Below are positions 44,672-53,660 of a stretch of DNA of 64,000 nucleotides, in pieces; within the stretch, counting starts at the first letter, position 1; every line of letters begins with the position of its first letter. The position numbers were made by a program, and so were the translations under genes. The DNA lies in the NCBI RefSeq assembly GCF_029240175.1, contig NZ_JARBTM010000003.1:124001-188000 (forward strand), given 5' to 3'. This stretch comes from Anaerosolibacter sp. GTDB lineage: Bacteria > Bacillota > Clostridia > Peptostreptococcales > Thermotaleaceae. The notes under the pieces were generated by a model. It was not told where the DNA came from and made no database searches. It saw nothing but the letters and a program-made list of their open reading frames with translations.

Positions 44672-45841
44672 ATGAATGTGACAAGACATAAGTTATTCAA
44701 GTATTTAATTGTATACTACTGGTTTTTATCAGTATTTGTTGATTATAATCCAGCTAGTTACACCAACTCTGGAATCAAGTATTATTTACTTGTAGTTCCT
44801 GTAGCCTTGTTTATCATTATGAATTTTGACCGTATAATTAAAAAAAAGATTCGGGTTGAATCTCTACTATTGATTCTGTTTGTATTAACAGCTATAGTAT
44901 TTAGTATTATCAAGATTGATATTGAATCAATTATTGATATTACAATATGGACTTTACCTTTAATTATTATTTTTAACTCTGACTATACTGTTGATTTGTG
45001 TTTATTAAATAGACTATTTATTCTAACTATTATCGCGGGAGTTATTTATTATCATCTTGGAATTAATGACTTTGGGTATCTCCCAGGTCAAACTTTTAGG
45101 AATTTACATCAAGGGCTATGGTGGAGAATATCCATATTTCCGTATCGAACTCCACCTGCGACGGGGATGTTTTCATTGGTTGTATTATTCGCCAATTACT
45201 ATAATAATAGCAATCAGAAGTCGAGATTATTTTTTATTGCAATAACACTTTATTTTCTTGTTTTAAGCGGATCAAGGACAAGTGTATTAATTTTATTAAT
45301 TATTATGGCAACATTTATTATTCGTAAAGCAATTGTAATTAAAGGATATGTATTTACAAAAGTTATGACGATAATACCAGTAGTTTTATTATTAATGATT
45401 TTTATTTTTCCAAACATTCTGTTAAAACTAAATTTTGAAAACAAATTATTAAATAGCTTAATTTTTAGAAGTACGAGTTCACTGCAAAATATTGAAGAAT
45501 TACAAAGCACTTTGAATAGACAAAATATTTGGCAGCAATATTTTGATTTATATAAAGAGAGTCCGATAATTGGAGTGCATAGTGATATGGTTTCAACTAT
45601 AGGTCAGACAGAAACTATGATTATGAAGTATTTAGCGCAATTTGGAATTTCTGTTTTTTTTCTTATAATATATTTCTATCGAAAAGCAAAAGTAGCAGTG
45701 ATTAATAAAAATGATTTTGCTTTCTCGATGATTAGCATGGCTGTTATTTTAATGATAGCTTATTCTAGTTTTTTACTTCCTTATAACATTATATATTTAT
45801 TAATATGGAGTCAAATTAATTATTCAAAAAATTATGTTTAA
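44672..45841 (+). CDS. wzy: Wzy-like polysaccharide polymerase / O-antigen ligase family protein
   Basis: A 389-residue integral membrane protein with roughly ten hydrophobic segments. LSGSRTSVLILLII near residue 195 and the loop with LQSTLNRQNIWQQYFDLYKESPIIG resemble the O-antigen polymerase/ligase family. As usual for Wzy there is no strong motif, so the call rests on topology, size and the adjacent flippase. The ATG follows AAGGGTGAATGTTAT. The gene is very AT-rich. Confidence 0.75.
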   Translation: MNVTRHKLFKYLIVYYWFLSVFVDYNPASYTNSGIKYYLLVVPVALFIIMNFDRIIKKKIRVESLLLILFVLTAIVFSIIKIDIESIIDITIWTLPLIIIFNSDYTVDLCLLNRLFILTIIAGVIYYHLGINDFGYLPGQTFRNLHQGLWWRISIFPYRTPPATGMFSLVVLFANYYNNSNQKSRLFFIAITLYFLVLSGSRTSVLILLIIMATFIIRKAIVIKGYVFTKVMTIIPVVLLLMIFIFPNILLKLNFENKLLNSLIFRSTSSLQNIEELQSTLNRQNIWQQYFDLYKESPIIGVHSDMVSTIGQTETMIMKYLAQFGISVFFLIIYFYRKAKVAVINKNDFAFSMISMAVILMIAYSSFLLPYNIIYLLIWSQINYSKNYV

Positions 45842-45875
45842 TAACGATACTTAAACATATGAAATGAGGGAACAA

Positions 45876-47327
45876 ATGCACATGTTGATCGATCAATTTT
45901 TAAGATTTGAACAAGATGAAGCACTTTATGATGCTAGAATCAAAGGTGTTAAGTTTTGGTCCATCATAAGAGAAAGAGTTTATAATTTAATTTTATATAA
46001 CAAAGAAAATATAGGCATAGCTCATACAAAATTCAGAGATAAACAAAATACTAAAAAGATTACTATTTTGATAAGCCTTATACTAAACTCAATAACTAGA
46101 AATCCTTATTTAGTAGGAAATAAAGAGATCCTTTTTATAAATCATCCAAGAAGAGTATATGACGGTAAATACTACAATTGTTTGTATACAGATAAAATAA
46201 TTGAGAGAATAAATTACTCATATTGTGTTTTAGAAATTGCTGATTCTGGTGAGCATAAAGTTCCAGTTAAGACTCAAAACTTAAAGTATGCAGATGCTTT
46301 AGATCTTAAGTTTTATTTTTTGTATTATATTAATCTGTTAATGAAGAAGCATAATTTAAATGATTCACATGTAGAATATCTTGTGCATTTAGTAATTAAA
46401 ATTAATAAATATTTCGATATTGAAATTAATCAGAAAGAATTTATTGACATTGTAGAAAAAAGTATTCTGATGCATGATATTTCATGTAAGATATATAGCA
46501 AATTATTAATAAAGATAAAACCAAAATTGATTATTGAAGTGAATGGATATGAGCGAAGAAGAAAAGCAATAAATTCAGTTGCTAAGTTATTAAACATTCC
46601 TACGATTGAACTTCAACATGGAACAATGGGTAAATATCATGAAGCCTATAACTTTGAAAAAAAGATGGATTTATCGACTTTTCCAGATTATATATTTTCA
46701 TATGGACAGCTTTGGAAGGATGATACAAGATTTCCCATTAGAGAAGATAGGTTTAAAGTTGTAGGATGGCCATATTACGAGAAGAAAGTAAAAGATTTTA
46801 AGAAAAACATTATAAAAGAGAAAAAAACAACAATCCTTTTCATATCACAAGGAACAATAGGCAAAGAGTTGAGCAAAAGAGCAGTAGAGTTATCTCGTAT
46901 TATGGATAAAGATGAGTATAAAATAATATATAAGCTGCATCCGGGAGAATATTCAAGATGGAAAAATGAGTATCCTTGGCTTGTTAATGATGATTTTCAA
47001 ATTGTTGATAACAATGATCATGATATGCACTATTATTTTGCTAAATCTGATATCCAAATTGGCGTATGTTCTACTGCATTATTTGAAGGATTAGGACATG
47101 AGCTAATAACAATTATTGTAAGACTGCACGGTTATGAAACTATGATGGCATTATATGAAAAAGCAGGAACTTATTTAGTTGATAGCGCAGATGAAATATT
47201 AAGTATCTGTGAGAATTCTAAAGGTCAAAAATGTGATTATGATGTGTCATATTTTTGGTCACAAAACAGTATGAACAATATTATTAATGAAATCGACAAA
47301 ATAATAAAAATGAGAGATGAAGAATGA
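45876..47327 (+). CDS. Uncharacterised GT-B glycosyltransferase with HP motif
   Basis: A 483-residue soluble protein that I cannot place in a named family. The C-terminal half looks like a GT-B donor domain: TTILFISQGTIGKEL, IIYKLHPGEYSRW (an HP motif) and, 55 residues on, QIGVCSTALFEGLG. The HP and later Ser/Thr motifs are shared by sialyltransferases of families GT38/52/80 and by CDP-glycerol transferases, which use CMP- or CDP-linked donors. As the locus makes a CMP-nonulosonic acid, this is a candidate for its transferase (inference). ELQHGTMGKYHEAYN lies between the domains. ATG 45876 is preferred to 45864 because of GAGGG upstream. It overlaps wzx by 4 nt. Confidence 0.6.
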   Translation: MHMLIDQFLRFEQDEALYDARIKGVKFWSIIRERVYNLILYNKENIGIAHTKFRDKQNTKKITILISLILNSITRNPYLVGNKEILFINHPRRVYDGKYYNCLYTDKIIERINYSYCVLEIADSGEHKVPVKTQNLKYADALDLKFYFLYYINLLMKKHNLNDSHVEYLVHLVIKINKYFDIEINQKEFIDIVEKSILMHDISCKIYSKLLIKIKPKLIIEVNGYERRRKAINSVAKLLNIPTIELQHGTMGKYHEAYNFEKKMDLSTFPDYIFSYGQLWKDDTRFPIREDRFKVVGWPYYEKKVKDFKKNIIKEKKTTILFISQGTIGKELSKRAVELSRIMDKDEYKIIYKLHPGEYSRWKNEYPWLVNDDFQIVDNNDHDMHYYFAKSDIQIGVCSTALFEGLGHELITIIVRLHGYETMMALYEKAGTYLVDSADEILSICENSKGQKCDYDVSYFWSQNSMNNIINEIDKIIKMRDEE

Positions 47328-48610
47328 GACTTAGAAATATAAGGAGTGTAATAGATCCTAAATTGTTACGATCCGCTGGAATTTATACCATGACCAGTGT
47401 GATAAATAGTGCAATGCCGTTTTTTCTTTTACCTATTTTGACGCGATATTTGACACCTGAAGACTATGGTGTCGTTTCAATGTTTGGTGTGTTAGTAAGT
47501 ATCATTGCACCTTTTACTGGATTAAGTATACACGGTGCAATTGGAAGAATATACTATGAGAAAGACACAGTAGATATTAAAGAATATATTGCGAATTGTT
47601 TATATATTTTAATGTTTAGCACTGCATTGGTATCAATTGTTTTCTATTTTTTTTCAGAATTAATTGCAAAGATTGCTTCTGTTCCGGTTAAAATGCTGTG
47701 GATGGTAATTGTAATTTCTTTTGCTCAATTTATAACTAGAATTGTATTAACGTTATGGCAGGTTCAAGTTAAGCCTGTTCAATATGGGATATACCAGATA
47801 TCACAAACAGCTTTGGATATGTTATTAAGTATAATACTAGTAGTTTTTATTGGATTGACATGGAAAGGAAGAATCTATGCGAACCTAATGACGTTTTTAA
47901 TTTTCACAATAGTAGGATTGATTACATTATCAAAGAACAAGTGGTTGGAATTTAGTTATAATCGCTCATATATAAAACACGCTTTGAGTTTTGGCATTCC
48001 TTTAATTCCCCATGCATTAGGGGGGGTAATAATGACCATGACAGATCGTGTGTTTATAACAAATATGGTAGGGATTGAGACTACAGGAGTTTATACAGTT
48101 GGATATCAAATTGGAATGATCATTAATCTTCTAGCAACATCTTTTAATCAAGCGTATATTCCATGGTTATATGCTAAGTTAAAAGAAAATATCATGTCGT
48201 CTAAAAGAAAAATTGTTAAATTAACATATACCTATTACATTATTATAATTTTAATGGCAATTTCGCTATCCATAATTGCACCTACGTTTTTAAACTATTT
48301 CGTTGGAAAGAAATTTAGTCAATCTAGCATATATGCCACTTGGATAGCTATAGGTTATGCTTTCAATGGAATGTATTTAATGGTAACAAATTATATGTTT
48401 TATGCTCAAAAGACATCATATCTTGCAGGAGTAACATTTATATCTGCGCTTCTTAACATTGTGTTAAATTATGTGTTGATTAGCAAGTATGGTGCAATTG
48501 GAGCAGCACAAGCTACTACAATTATTTATTTCATTAAGTTTATTTTTACGTGGATACTTTCGGCAAAAATTTATAAAATGCCTTGGAATTTAAAGCATTC
48601 AAATGATTGA
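47324..48610 (+). CDS. wzx: Polysaccharide flippase (Wzx, MOP superfamily)
   Basis: Moves lipid-linked repeat units across the membrane. 428 residues with about 12 hydrophobic segments; LLRSAGIYTMTSVINSAMPFFLLPILTRYL is the usual opening, here seen as SAMPFFLLPILTRYLTPEDY, and SFGIPLIPHALGG begins the second half. It overlaps the end of the preceding transferase (ATGA), so they are coupled. Together with Wzz and Wzy it defines a Wzx/Wzy pathway. Confidence 0.88.
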   Translation: MRLRNIRSVIDPKLLRSAGIYTMTSVINSAMPFFLLPILTRYLTPEDYGVVSMFGVLVSIIAPFTGLSIHGAIGRIYYEKDTVDIKEYIANCLYILMFSTALVSIVFYFFSELIAKIASVPVKMLWMVIVISFAQFITRIVLTLWQVQVKPVQYGIYQISQTALDMLLSIILVVFIGLTWKGRIYANLMTFLIFTIVGLITLSKNKWLEFSYNRSYIKHALSFGIPLIPHALGGVIMTMTDRVFITNMVGIETTGVYTVGYQIGMIINLLATSFNQAYIPWLYAKLKENIMSSKRKIVKLTYTYYIIIILMAISLSIIAPTFLNYFVGKKFSQSSIYATWIAIGYAFNGMYLMVTNYMFYAQKTSYLAGVTFISALLNIVLNYVLISKYGAIGAAQATTIIYFIKFIFTWILSAKIYKMPWNLKHSND

Positions 48611-48654
48611 TTGACTAAATAGATACTAAATAAAATGGATCAAGGGAGGATAAC

Positions 48655-49635
48655 ATGAGTAAAATTTTGGTCACTGGGGCAGATGGTTTCATCGGAAGCC
48701 ATTTAACAGAAGAATTAGTTGAACAGGGTCATAAAGTTAAAGCTTTTGCATATTACAACTCATTTAATACATGGGGATGGCTAGATACACTTCCTAAAAA
48801 TATAATGAAAGAAGTAGAAGTTTTTACTGGAGATGTTAGAGATCCGAATGGTGTGAGAGAAGCGATGAAAAGCATGGATGAAGTCTACCACCTTGCGGCA
48901 TTGATTGCTATACCATTTAGTTATCATTCTCCAGACACTTATGTAGACACAAATATAAAAGGTACTCTTAATGTCCTTCAAGCAGCCAGAGAATTGGATA
49001 CTTCAAGACTTTTAATCACTTCAACATCTGAAGTATATGGAACAGCTCAATATGTTCCAATTGATGAGAATCATCCTTTTCAGGGACAGTCTCCATACTC
49101 TGCTACTAAAATCGGTGCAGATCGTTTAGCGGAATCTTTTTACAGAAGTTTTAATATGCCAATCACAATCGTTCGTCCATTCAACACATACGGTCCTAGA
49201 CAATCTGCAAGAGCAGTGATTCCAACAATTATCACGCAGCTTCTTGCTGGTAAAGAAGAAATCGAGCTTGGTTCATTAACACCAACGAGAGATTTTAACT
49301 ACGTAAAAGATACAGCAAATGGATTTATTGAGATAGCAAAATCTTACAAGACAATTGGTGAAGAAATCAATATCGCGACCCAACAAGAGATTTCAATCGG
49401 TCAACTGGCTGAAGAATTGATTAGACAAATTAATCCAAAAGCAAAAATTGTTTGTGACGAACAGAGACTGAGACCTGAAAAAAGTGAAGTAAATAGACTT
49501 TTGGGGTCCAATGAGAAGATTATGAGACTAACCAATTGGAAACCAAACTATACTTTTGAGCGAGGGCTAGCAGAAACAATAAAGTTTTTTCAGGAAAATT
49601 TAGAAAAATATAAGGTTGATATTTACAACATATAA
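48655..49635 (+). CDS. legB: NAD-dependent 4,6-dehydratase LegB
   Basis: First committed step of legionaminic acid synthesis in the Campylobacter pathway: dehydrates a GDP-GlcNAc-type nucleotide sugar. 326 residues; KILVTGADGFIGSHL at the N-terminus, LITSTSEVYGTAQYVP, SPYSATKIGADRLAE (YxxxK) and RPFNTYGPRQSARAVIP are typical. It starts a run of eight leg-type genes in one direction. CAAGGGAGGATAAC precedes the ATG. The preference for a GDP-linked substrate is inferred from the PtmE-like guanylyltransferase downstream. Confidence 0.9.
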   Translation: MSKILVTGADGFIGSHLTEELVEQGHKVKAFAYYNSFNTWGWLDTLPKNIMKEVEVFTGDVRDPNGVREAMKSMDEVYHLAALIAIPFSYHSPDTYVDTNIKGTLNVLQAARELDTSRLLITSTSEVYGTAQYVPIDENHPFQGQSPYSATKIGADRLAESFYRSFNMPITIVRPFNTYGPRQSARAVIPTIITQLLAGKEEIELGSLTPTRDFNYVKDTANGFIEIAKSYKTIGEEINIATQQEISIGQLAEELIRQINPKAKIVCDEQRLRPEKSEVNRLLGSNEKIMRLTNWKPNYTFERGLAETIKFFQENLEKYKVDIYNI

Positions 49636-49658
49636 ATTAAACAATGGAGGTTAAGATT

Positions 49659-50777
49659 ATGAAGTATTGTAAAAAATGTGTTATGCCTAATACAAGACCG
49701 GGGATCAGTTTTAATGAAGAAGGAGTTTGCTCTGCATGTCAATCATTTGAAAGACGTAAAGAAATTGATTGGGATAACAGATACAAAGAATTAGAGAAAC
49801 TGTGTGATAAGTATAGAGGTATGAATGGTTCCTCATACGACTGTGCAATTGCAGTTAGTGGAGGAAAAGACAGCCATTATCAGGTTTTTTTGATGAAAGA
49901 AGTAATGAAAATGAATCCTATTCTTTTCAGTGTTGAAGATAATTTTGAAATGACGGAAGCAGGTAAACACAACCTAAAGAATATTTCTGAGGAATTCGGA
50001 TGTCCAATTATTAGTCTAAAGCCTGATAGAAAAGCTCAAAAACAACTTATGAAGTATACATTTGAAAAGTATGGGAAACCTACTTGGTTTATTGATAGAT
50101 TAATCTATACTTTTCCTATGAATATGGCATTAAAATTCAATACACCTTTATTAGTTTATGGCGAAAATGTTAGTTACGAGTATGGTGGTCTCGGTTATGA
50201 AGAAACATATTCTGCAAGAAATCAATTGAATAATGGCGTTGCTTCAGATATTGATATTAATGAACTGCTAGAAATTGATGGTATAACTGAACAAGTTTTA
50301 GAAATGACTAAGGCGCCTTCAAGCGAAAAATTAGAGAAACTAGATCCTATGTATGTTTCATATTTTATTCCATGGAATAGTTATTCGAACTACCAATTTG
50401 CGAAGAAGAGAGGATTTAAAGATTTAACACATGAATGGGATAGGACACATCATGTCGAGAATTTTGACCAAATTGATAGTAGAGCATATTTGGTTCACTC
50501 ATGGCTTAAATATCCAAAATTTGGACATGCCTCGGCAACTGATTATGCAGCGAGATTTGTAAGATACGGACTTCTAACTAGAGAAGAAGCAAAAGAGTTG
50601 GTTAAAAAACATGACCATGCACTAGATCCTAGAAGTGTTTCTGATTTCATAGAATTTGCTGGTTATACAGAGGCAGAATTCTGGGCTGTTATTGATAAAC
50701 TTTATAATAGAGAATTATTCGAAAAAGATAATTTTGGAAGATGGGTCCTAAAGAAACCAGTTTGGATAGAAGAGTAG
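49659..50777 (+). CDS. N-acetyl sugar amidotransferase (PseA/WbpG family)
   Basis: Predicted to turn an acetamido group of a nonulosonic acid or its precursor into an acetamidino group. 372 residues: N-terminal zinc-type cysteines CKKCVMPNTRPG...CSAC, then an ATP-pyrophosphatase loop AIAVSGGKDSHYQ near residue 65. In Pseudomonas, WbpG works with HisH/HisF-like partners that supply ammonia; none is in view, whereas Campylobacter PseA is reported to act without them. ATG 49659 follows GGAGGTTAAGATT. Lying between legB and legC, it suggests an amidinated legionaminic acid. Confidence 0.85.
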   Translation: MKYCKKCVMPNTRPGISFNEEGVCSACQSFERRKEIDWDNRYKELEKLCDKYRGMNGSSYDCAIAVSGGKDSHYQVFLMKEVMKMNPILFSVEDNFEMTEAGKHNLKNISEEFGCPIISLKPDRKAQKQLMKYTFEKYGKPTWFIDRLIYTFPMNMALKFNTPLLVYGENVSYEYGGLGYEETYSARNQLNNGVASDIDINELLEIDGITEQVLEMTKAPSSEKLEKLDPMYVSYFIPWNSYSNYQFAKKRGFKDLTHEWDRTHHVENFDQIDSRAYLVHSWLKYPKFGHASATDYAARFVRYGLLTREEAKELVKKHDHALDPRSVSDFIEFAGYTEAEFWAVIDKLYNRELFEKDNFGRWVLKKPVWIEE

Positions 50778-50786
50778 GTGAGTAGG

Positions 50787-51950
50787 ATGGATAAACTATT
50801 TATACCTCTATCTGTTCCAAATTTAAAGGGAAAAGAACTTGAGTATATAACCCGTGCTGTAGAAACAGCATGGGTATCAACTGGTGGACCGTACGTTAAT
50901 CAATTTGAGGAAAAGATAGCTGAGTATGCTAAATGCAAAGGTGCTGTTTCATGTCAAAATGGTACATCGGGACTTCATATAGCACTTGAAGTATGCGGGG
51001 TTACAAAAGAAGATGAAGTTATAGTTCCAACACTAACTTTTATAGCTGCAGTAAATCCAGTGAAGTATATAGGTGCAGAACCAATTTTTATGGATTGCGA
51101 TGATTCACTTACATTGGATGTCGATAAGTTAAAGGTTTTCTGTGAAAATGAATGTAGCTTTATAGATGGTAAGCTTATTAATAATACAACAAAAAAGCAC
51201 ATTAAAGCTCTGATTGTTGTTCATGTTTTTGGTAACATGGCTGACATGGAAGGCATCAATGATGTCGCTCAAATTTATAACTTGAAGGTTGTTGAAGATG
51301 CTACAGAAGCAATAGGAACTTATTATATCAAAGGGAAATACAAAGGTAAGCATGCTGGCACAATAGGTGATATAGGAGTATATTCTTTTAATGGGAACAA
51401 GATTATCACTACTGGTGGAGGAGGAATGATTGTTTCGGATAATGAGCATTTTCTTAAAAAGGCGAAGCATCTGACAACACAAGCAAAGAGTGATGAACTC
51501 TATTATACTCATGATGAGATAGGATATAACTATCGGATGACAAATCTTCAAGCTGCATTGGGGCTTGCACAACTAGAGCAATTAGAAGATTTTATTCAGA
51601 TAAAGAAAGAGAACTATCAACTTTATAAAGATAAAATTCAAAAGATACTAGGATTAAGACTTTTAGATTTTAAGGATAGTATTCGCCCAAATTATTGGTT
51701 TTATGCTTTGTATGTAGATCCAGAATACACATTAGATAGAGATCAAATCATTAAATATCTAGCGTCCCAAAATGTTCAAGCTAGACCCATATGGGGATTA
51801 ATCAGTGATCAAAAACCTTACAAGGACAGTCAATCCTATTCAATTGATAAAGCAATTCATTATTGGAAGCATGTTGTAAATATTCCGTGTAGCTCCAACT
51901 TGAGCAAAGAAGATGTGCTAACAGTTATTAATATCCTCAAAAATGCTTAA
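50787..51950 (+). CDS. legC: LegC-family sugar aminotransferase
   Basis: PLP enzyme that aminates the 4-keto sugar made by LegB. 387 residues; IPLSVPNLKGKELEYITRA then ETAWVSTGGPYVNQFE is the LegC-type opening, SCQNGTSGLHIALEVCGV binds cofactor, VVEDATEAIGTYYIKGKYKG and SFNGNKIITTGGGGM (Schiff-base Lys) follow. ATG 50787 is preferred, since the GTG at 50778 lies within the ribosome-binding site AGGTG. It resembles the PglE-like gene at 35251 in fold, but the two serve different branches. Confidence 0.9.
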   Translation: MDKLFIPLSVPNLKGKELEYITRAVETAWVSTGGPYVNQFEEKIAEYAKCKGAVSCQNGTSGLHIALEVCGVTKEDEVIVPTLTFIAAVNPVKYIGAEPIFMDCDDSLTLDVDKLKVFCENECSFIDGKLINNTTKKHIKALIVVHVFGNMADMEGINDVAQIYNLKVVEDATEAIGTYYIKGKYKGKHAGTIGDIGVYSFNGNKIITTGGGGMIVSDNEHFLKKAKHLTTQAKSDELYYTHDEIGYNYRMTNLQAALGLAQLEQLEDFIQIKKENYQLYKDKIQKILGLRLLDFKDSIRPNYWFYALYVDPEYTLDRDQIIKYLASQNVQARPIWGLISDQKPYKDSQSYSIDKAIHYWKHVVNIPCSSNLSKEDVLTVINILKNA

Positions 51951-51976
51951 TTCAAAAGAGGTGAGGAGGACAAGGT

Positions 51977-53023
51977 TTGAAAGTTAGTGATGTAATAATT
52001 GATGAAGACAATAGTATGATAGATGCAATGGAAAAATTGGATAAAACATCAAAGAAAGTTCTTTTTGTTCAAAATGAAGGTAAATTAACTGCTGCAATTA
52101 CGGATGGTGATATTCGGAGGTGGATTTTAAAGAAAGGTAATCTAGATGCAAAAGTTAAAGATATTGCTAATTATAATCCTTTATATTTAAAAGAGAACCA
52201 AAAATATGAAGCAAAAGAATTTATGAAGAAGAATTTTATTGATGCTGTTCCAATTGTAAATAAGAGTATGGAGATAATTTCAATAATTCTTTTAAATGAA
52301 GAAGATATTGACAAGAAAAAAGAGTTGGGAATTCCTATTGTTATTATGGCGGGCGGACTTGGCACTAGACTATACCCCTATACAAAGATACTTCCTAAGC
52401 CACTCATTCCTATTGGAGAAATACCAATTGTTGAGCATATCATAAATCGTTTTAATCAATATGGAAGCGATCAATTTTATCTTGTAGTCAATCACAAGAA
52501 GAACATGATTAAAGCGTATTTTAATGAAATTGAAAAAGCTTATAAAGTTGATTATGTAGATGAAGATAAGCCATTGGGCACTGGTGGTGGATTAAGTCTA
52601 CTTAAAGGCATGATTAATTCAACATTTATTTTATCTAATTGTGATATTTTAATCGAAGAGGATTATGAAAAGATCTATAATTATCATAAGAAGGGAAAAA
52701 ACTTAATTACAATGGTTTGTTCGCTAAAGAACATTAGAATTCCATATGGTGTTATAGAAATTAGTGAAACAGGCGAAATAGAGAATATGAAAGAAAAACC
52801 AGAACTATCTTTCTTCACAAACACTGGTATGTATATAGTAGAACCAAAAGTGATAGAAGAACTTGAGGAAGACAGGGTTATTGGCTTTCCTGATATAATA
52901 GAACAATATAAGTCTCAAGGTGAGAAAATCGGAATTTATCCTATCAGTGAAAACAGTTGGATGGATATGGGGCAAATAGATGAAATGGAAGAAATGCGAA
53001 GAAGGTTAGAGAGAGATGAATAA
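51977..53023 (+). CDS. ptmE: CBS-domain nucleotidyltransferase (PtmE-like, GlcN-1-P guanylyltransferase)
   Basis: A 348-residue two-domain protein: paired CBS domains (residues about 1-115) and a sugar-phosphate nucleotidyltransferase domain with IVIMAGGLGTRLYPYTKILPKPLIPIGEIPI, seen here as MAGGLGTRLYPYTKILPKP, plus a CDILIEEDY metal-binding region. In Campylobacter PtmE makes GDP-GlcN for the legionaminic branch. The start is TTG, supported by GAGGAGGACAAGG and by the CBS domain beginning right there. It overlaps the next gene by 8 nt. Confidence 0.87.
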   Translation: MKVSDVIIDEDNSMIDAMEKLDKTSKKVLFVQNEGKLTAAITDGDIRRWILKKGNLDAKVKDIANYNPLYLKENQKYEAKEFMKKNFIDAVPIVNKSMEIISIILLNEEDIDKKKELGIPIVIMAGGLGTRLYPYTKILPKPLIPIGEIPIVEHIINRFNQYGSDQFYLVVNHKKNMIKAYFNEIEKAYKVDYVDEDKPLGTGGGLSLLKGMINSTFILSNCDILIEEDYEKIYNYHKKGKNLITMVCSLKNIRIPYGVIEISETGEIENMKEKPELSFFTNTGMYIVEPKVIEELEEDRVIGFPDIIEQYKSQGEKIGIYPISENSWMDMGQIDEMEEMRRRLERDE

Positions 53024-53660
53024 AAAACTACTTTTAATTGGTGGCGGAGGTCACTGTAAAGCAGTATTAGATAGTCTTCTTGAACTAAATGAATATGCAG
53101 AGATAGGGGTTGTCGATAAGAAAGAGAATATTGGCAAGTCGATTATGGGTGTTCCTGTGGTGGGATGTGATGATGATCTAGGGTTTTTATTTAGCGATGG
53201 TTATAAATATGCCTTTGTCACAGTTGGAAGTATCGGCAATCCATTGCTTCGTATTAAGCTATTTAACATATTGATTAATATTGGATATGAGATTCCTGCC
53301 ATCGTTGATGATTCAGCTAAAGTTAGTAAGCATGCCAAAATCGAACAAGGCGTGTTTGTTGGGAAACAGTGTGTAGTCAATGCTGGTGCCCTGATTCAGA
53401 AAGGGAGTATCATTAATTCTGGATCGATTGTGGAGCACGACTGTCAAATTGGTGCCTTTTCTCACATTGCTCCAGGAGCCGTTTTAGCTGGAGAAGTAGT
53501 TGTTGGAGAGAGTTCTCACATTGGATTAAATGTTACGGTTAAACAACAAATTCACATAGGACCTAACTCAATAATTGGCATGGGAAGTGTCGTCTTACAT
53601 AATATTGATTCTCATATAATGGCTTACGGGAATCCATGTAGGGAGGTGAAGAAACTATGA
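53016..53660 (+). CDS. legH: Sugar N-acetyltransferase LegH (NeuD/PglD family)
   Basis: A 214-residue acyltransferase with an N-terminal LLIGGGGHCKAVLDSLL Rossmann part and hexapeptide repeats from about residue 95. SIVEHDCQIGAFSHIAPGAV carries the catalytic His. It should acetylate the 4-amino group set by LegC. It overlaps the genes on both sides (8 nt and 4 nt), so it is translated as part of the leg block. It is a paralogue of the PglD-like gene at 37092. Confidence 0.88.
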   Translation: MNKKLLLIGGGGHCKAVLDSLLELNEYAEIGVVDKKENIGKSIMGVPVVGCDDDLGFLFSDGYKYAFVTVGSIGNPLLRIKLFNILINIGYEIPAIVDDSAKVSKHAKIEQGVFVGKQCVVNAGALIQKGSIINSGSIVEHDCQIGAFSHIAPGAVLAGEVVVGESSHIGLNVTVKQQIHIGPNSIIGMGSVVLHNIDSHIMAYGNPCREVKKL

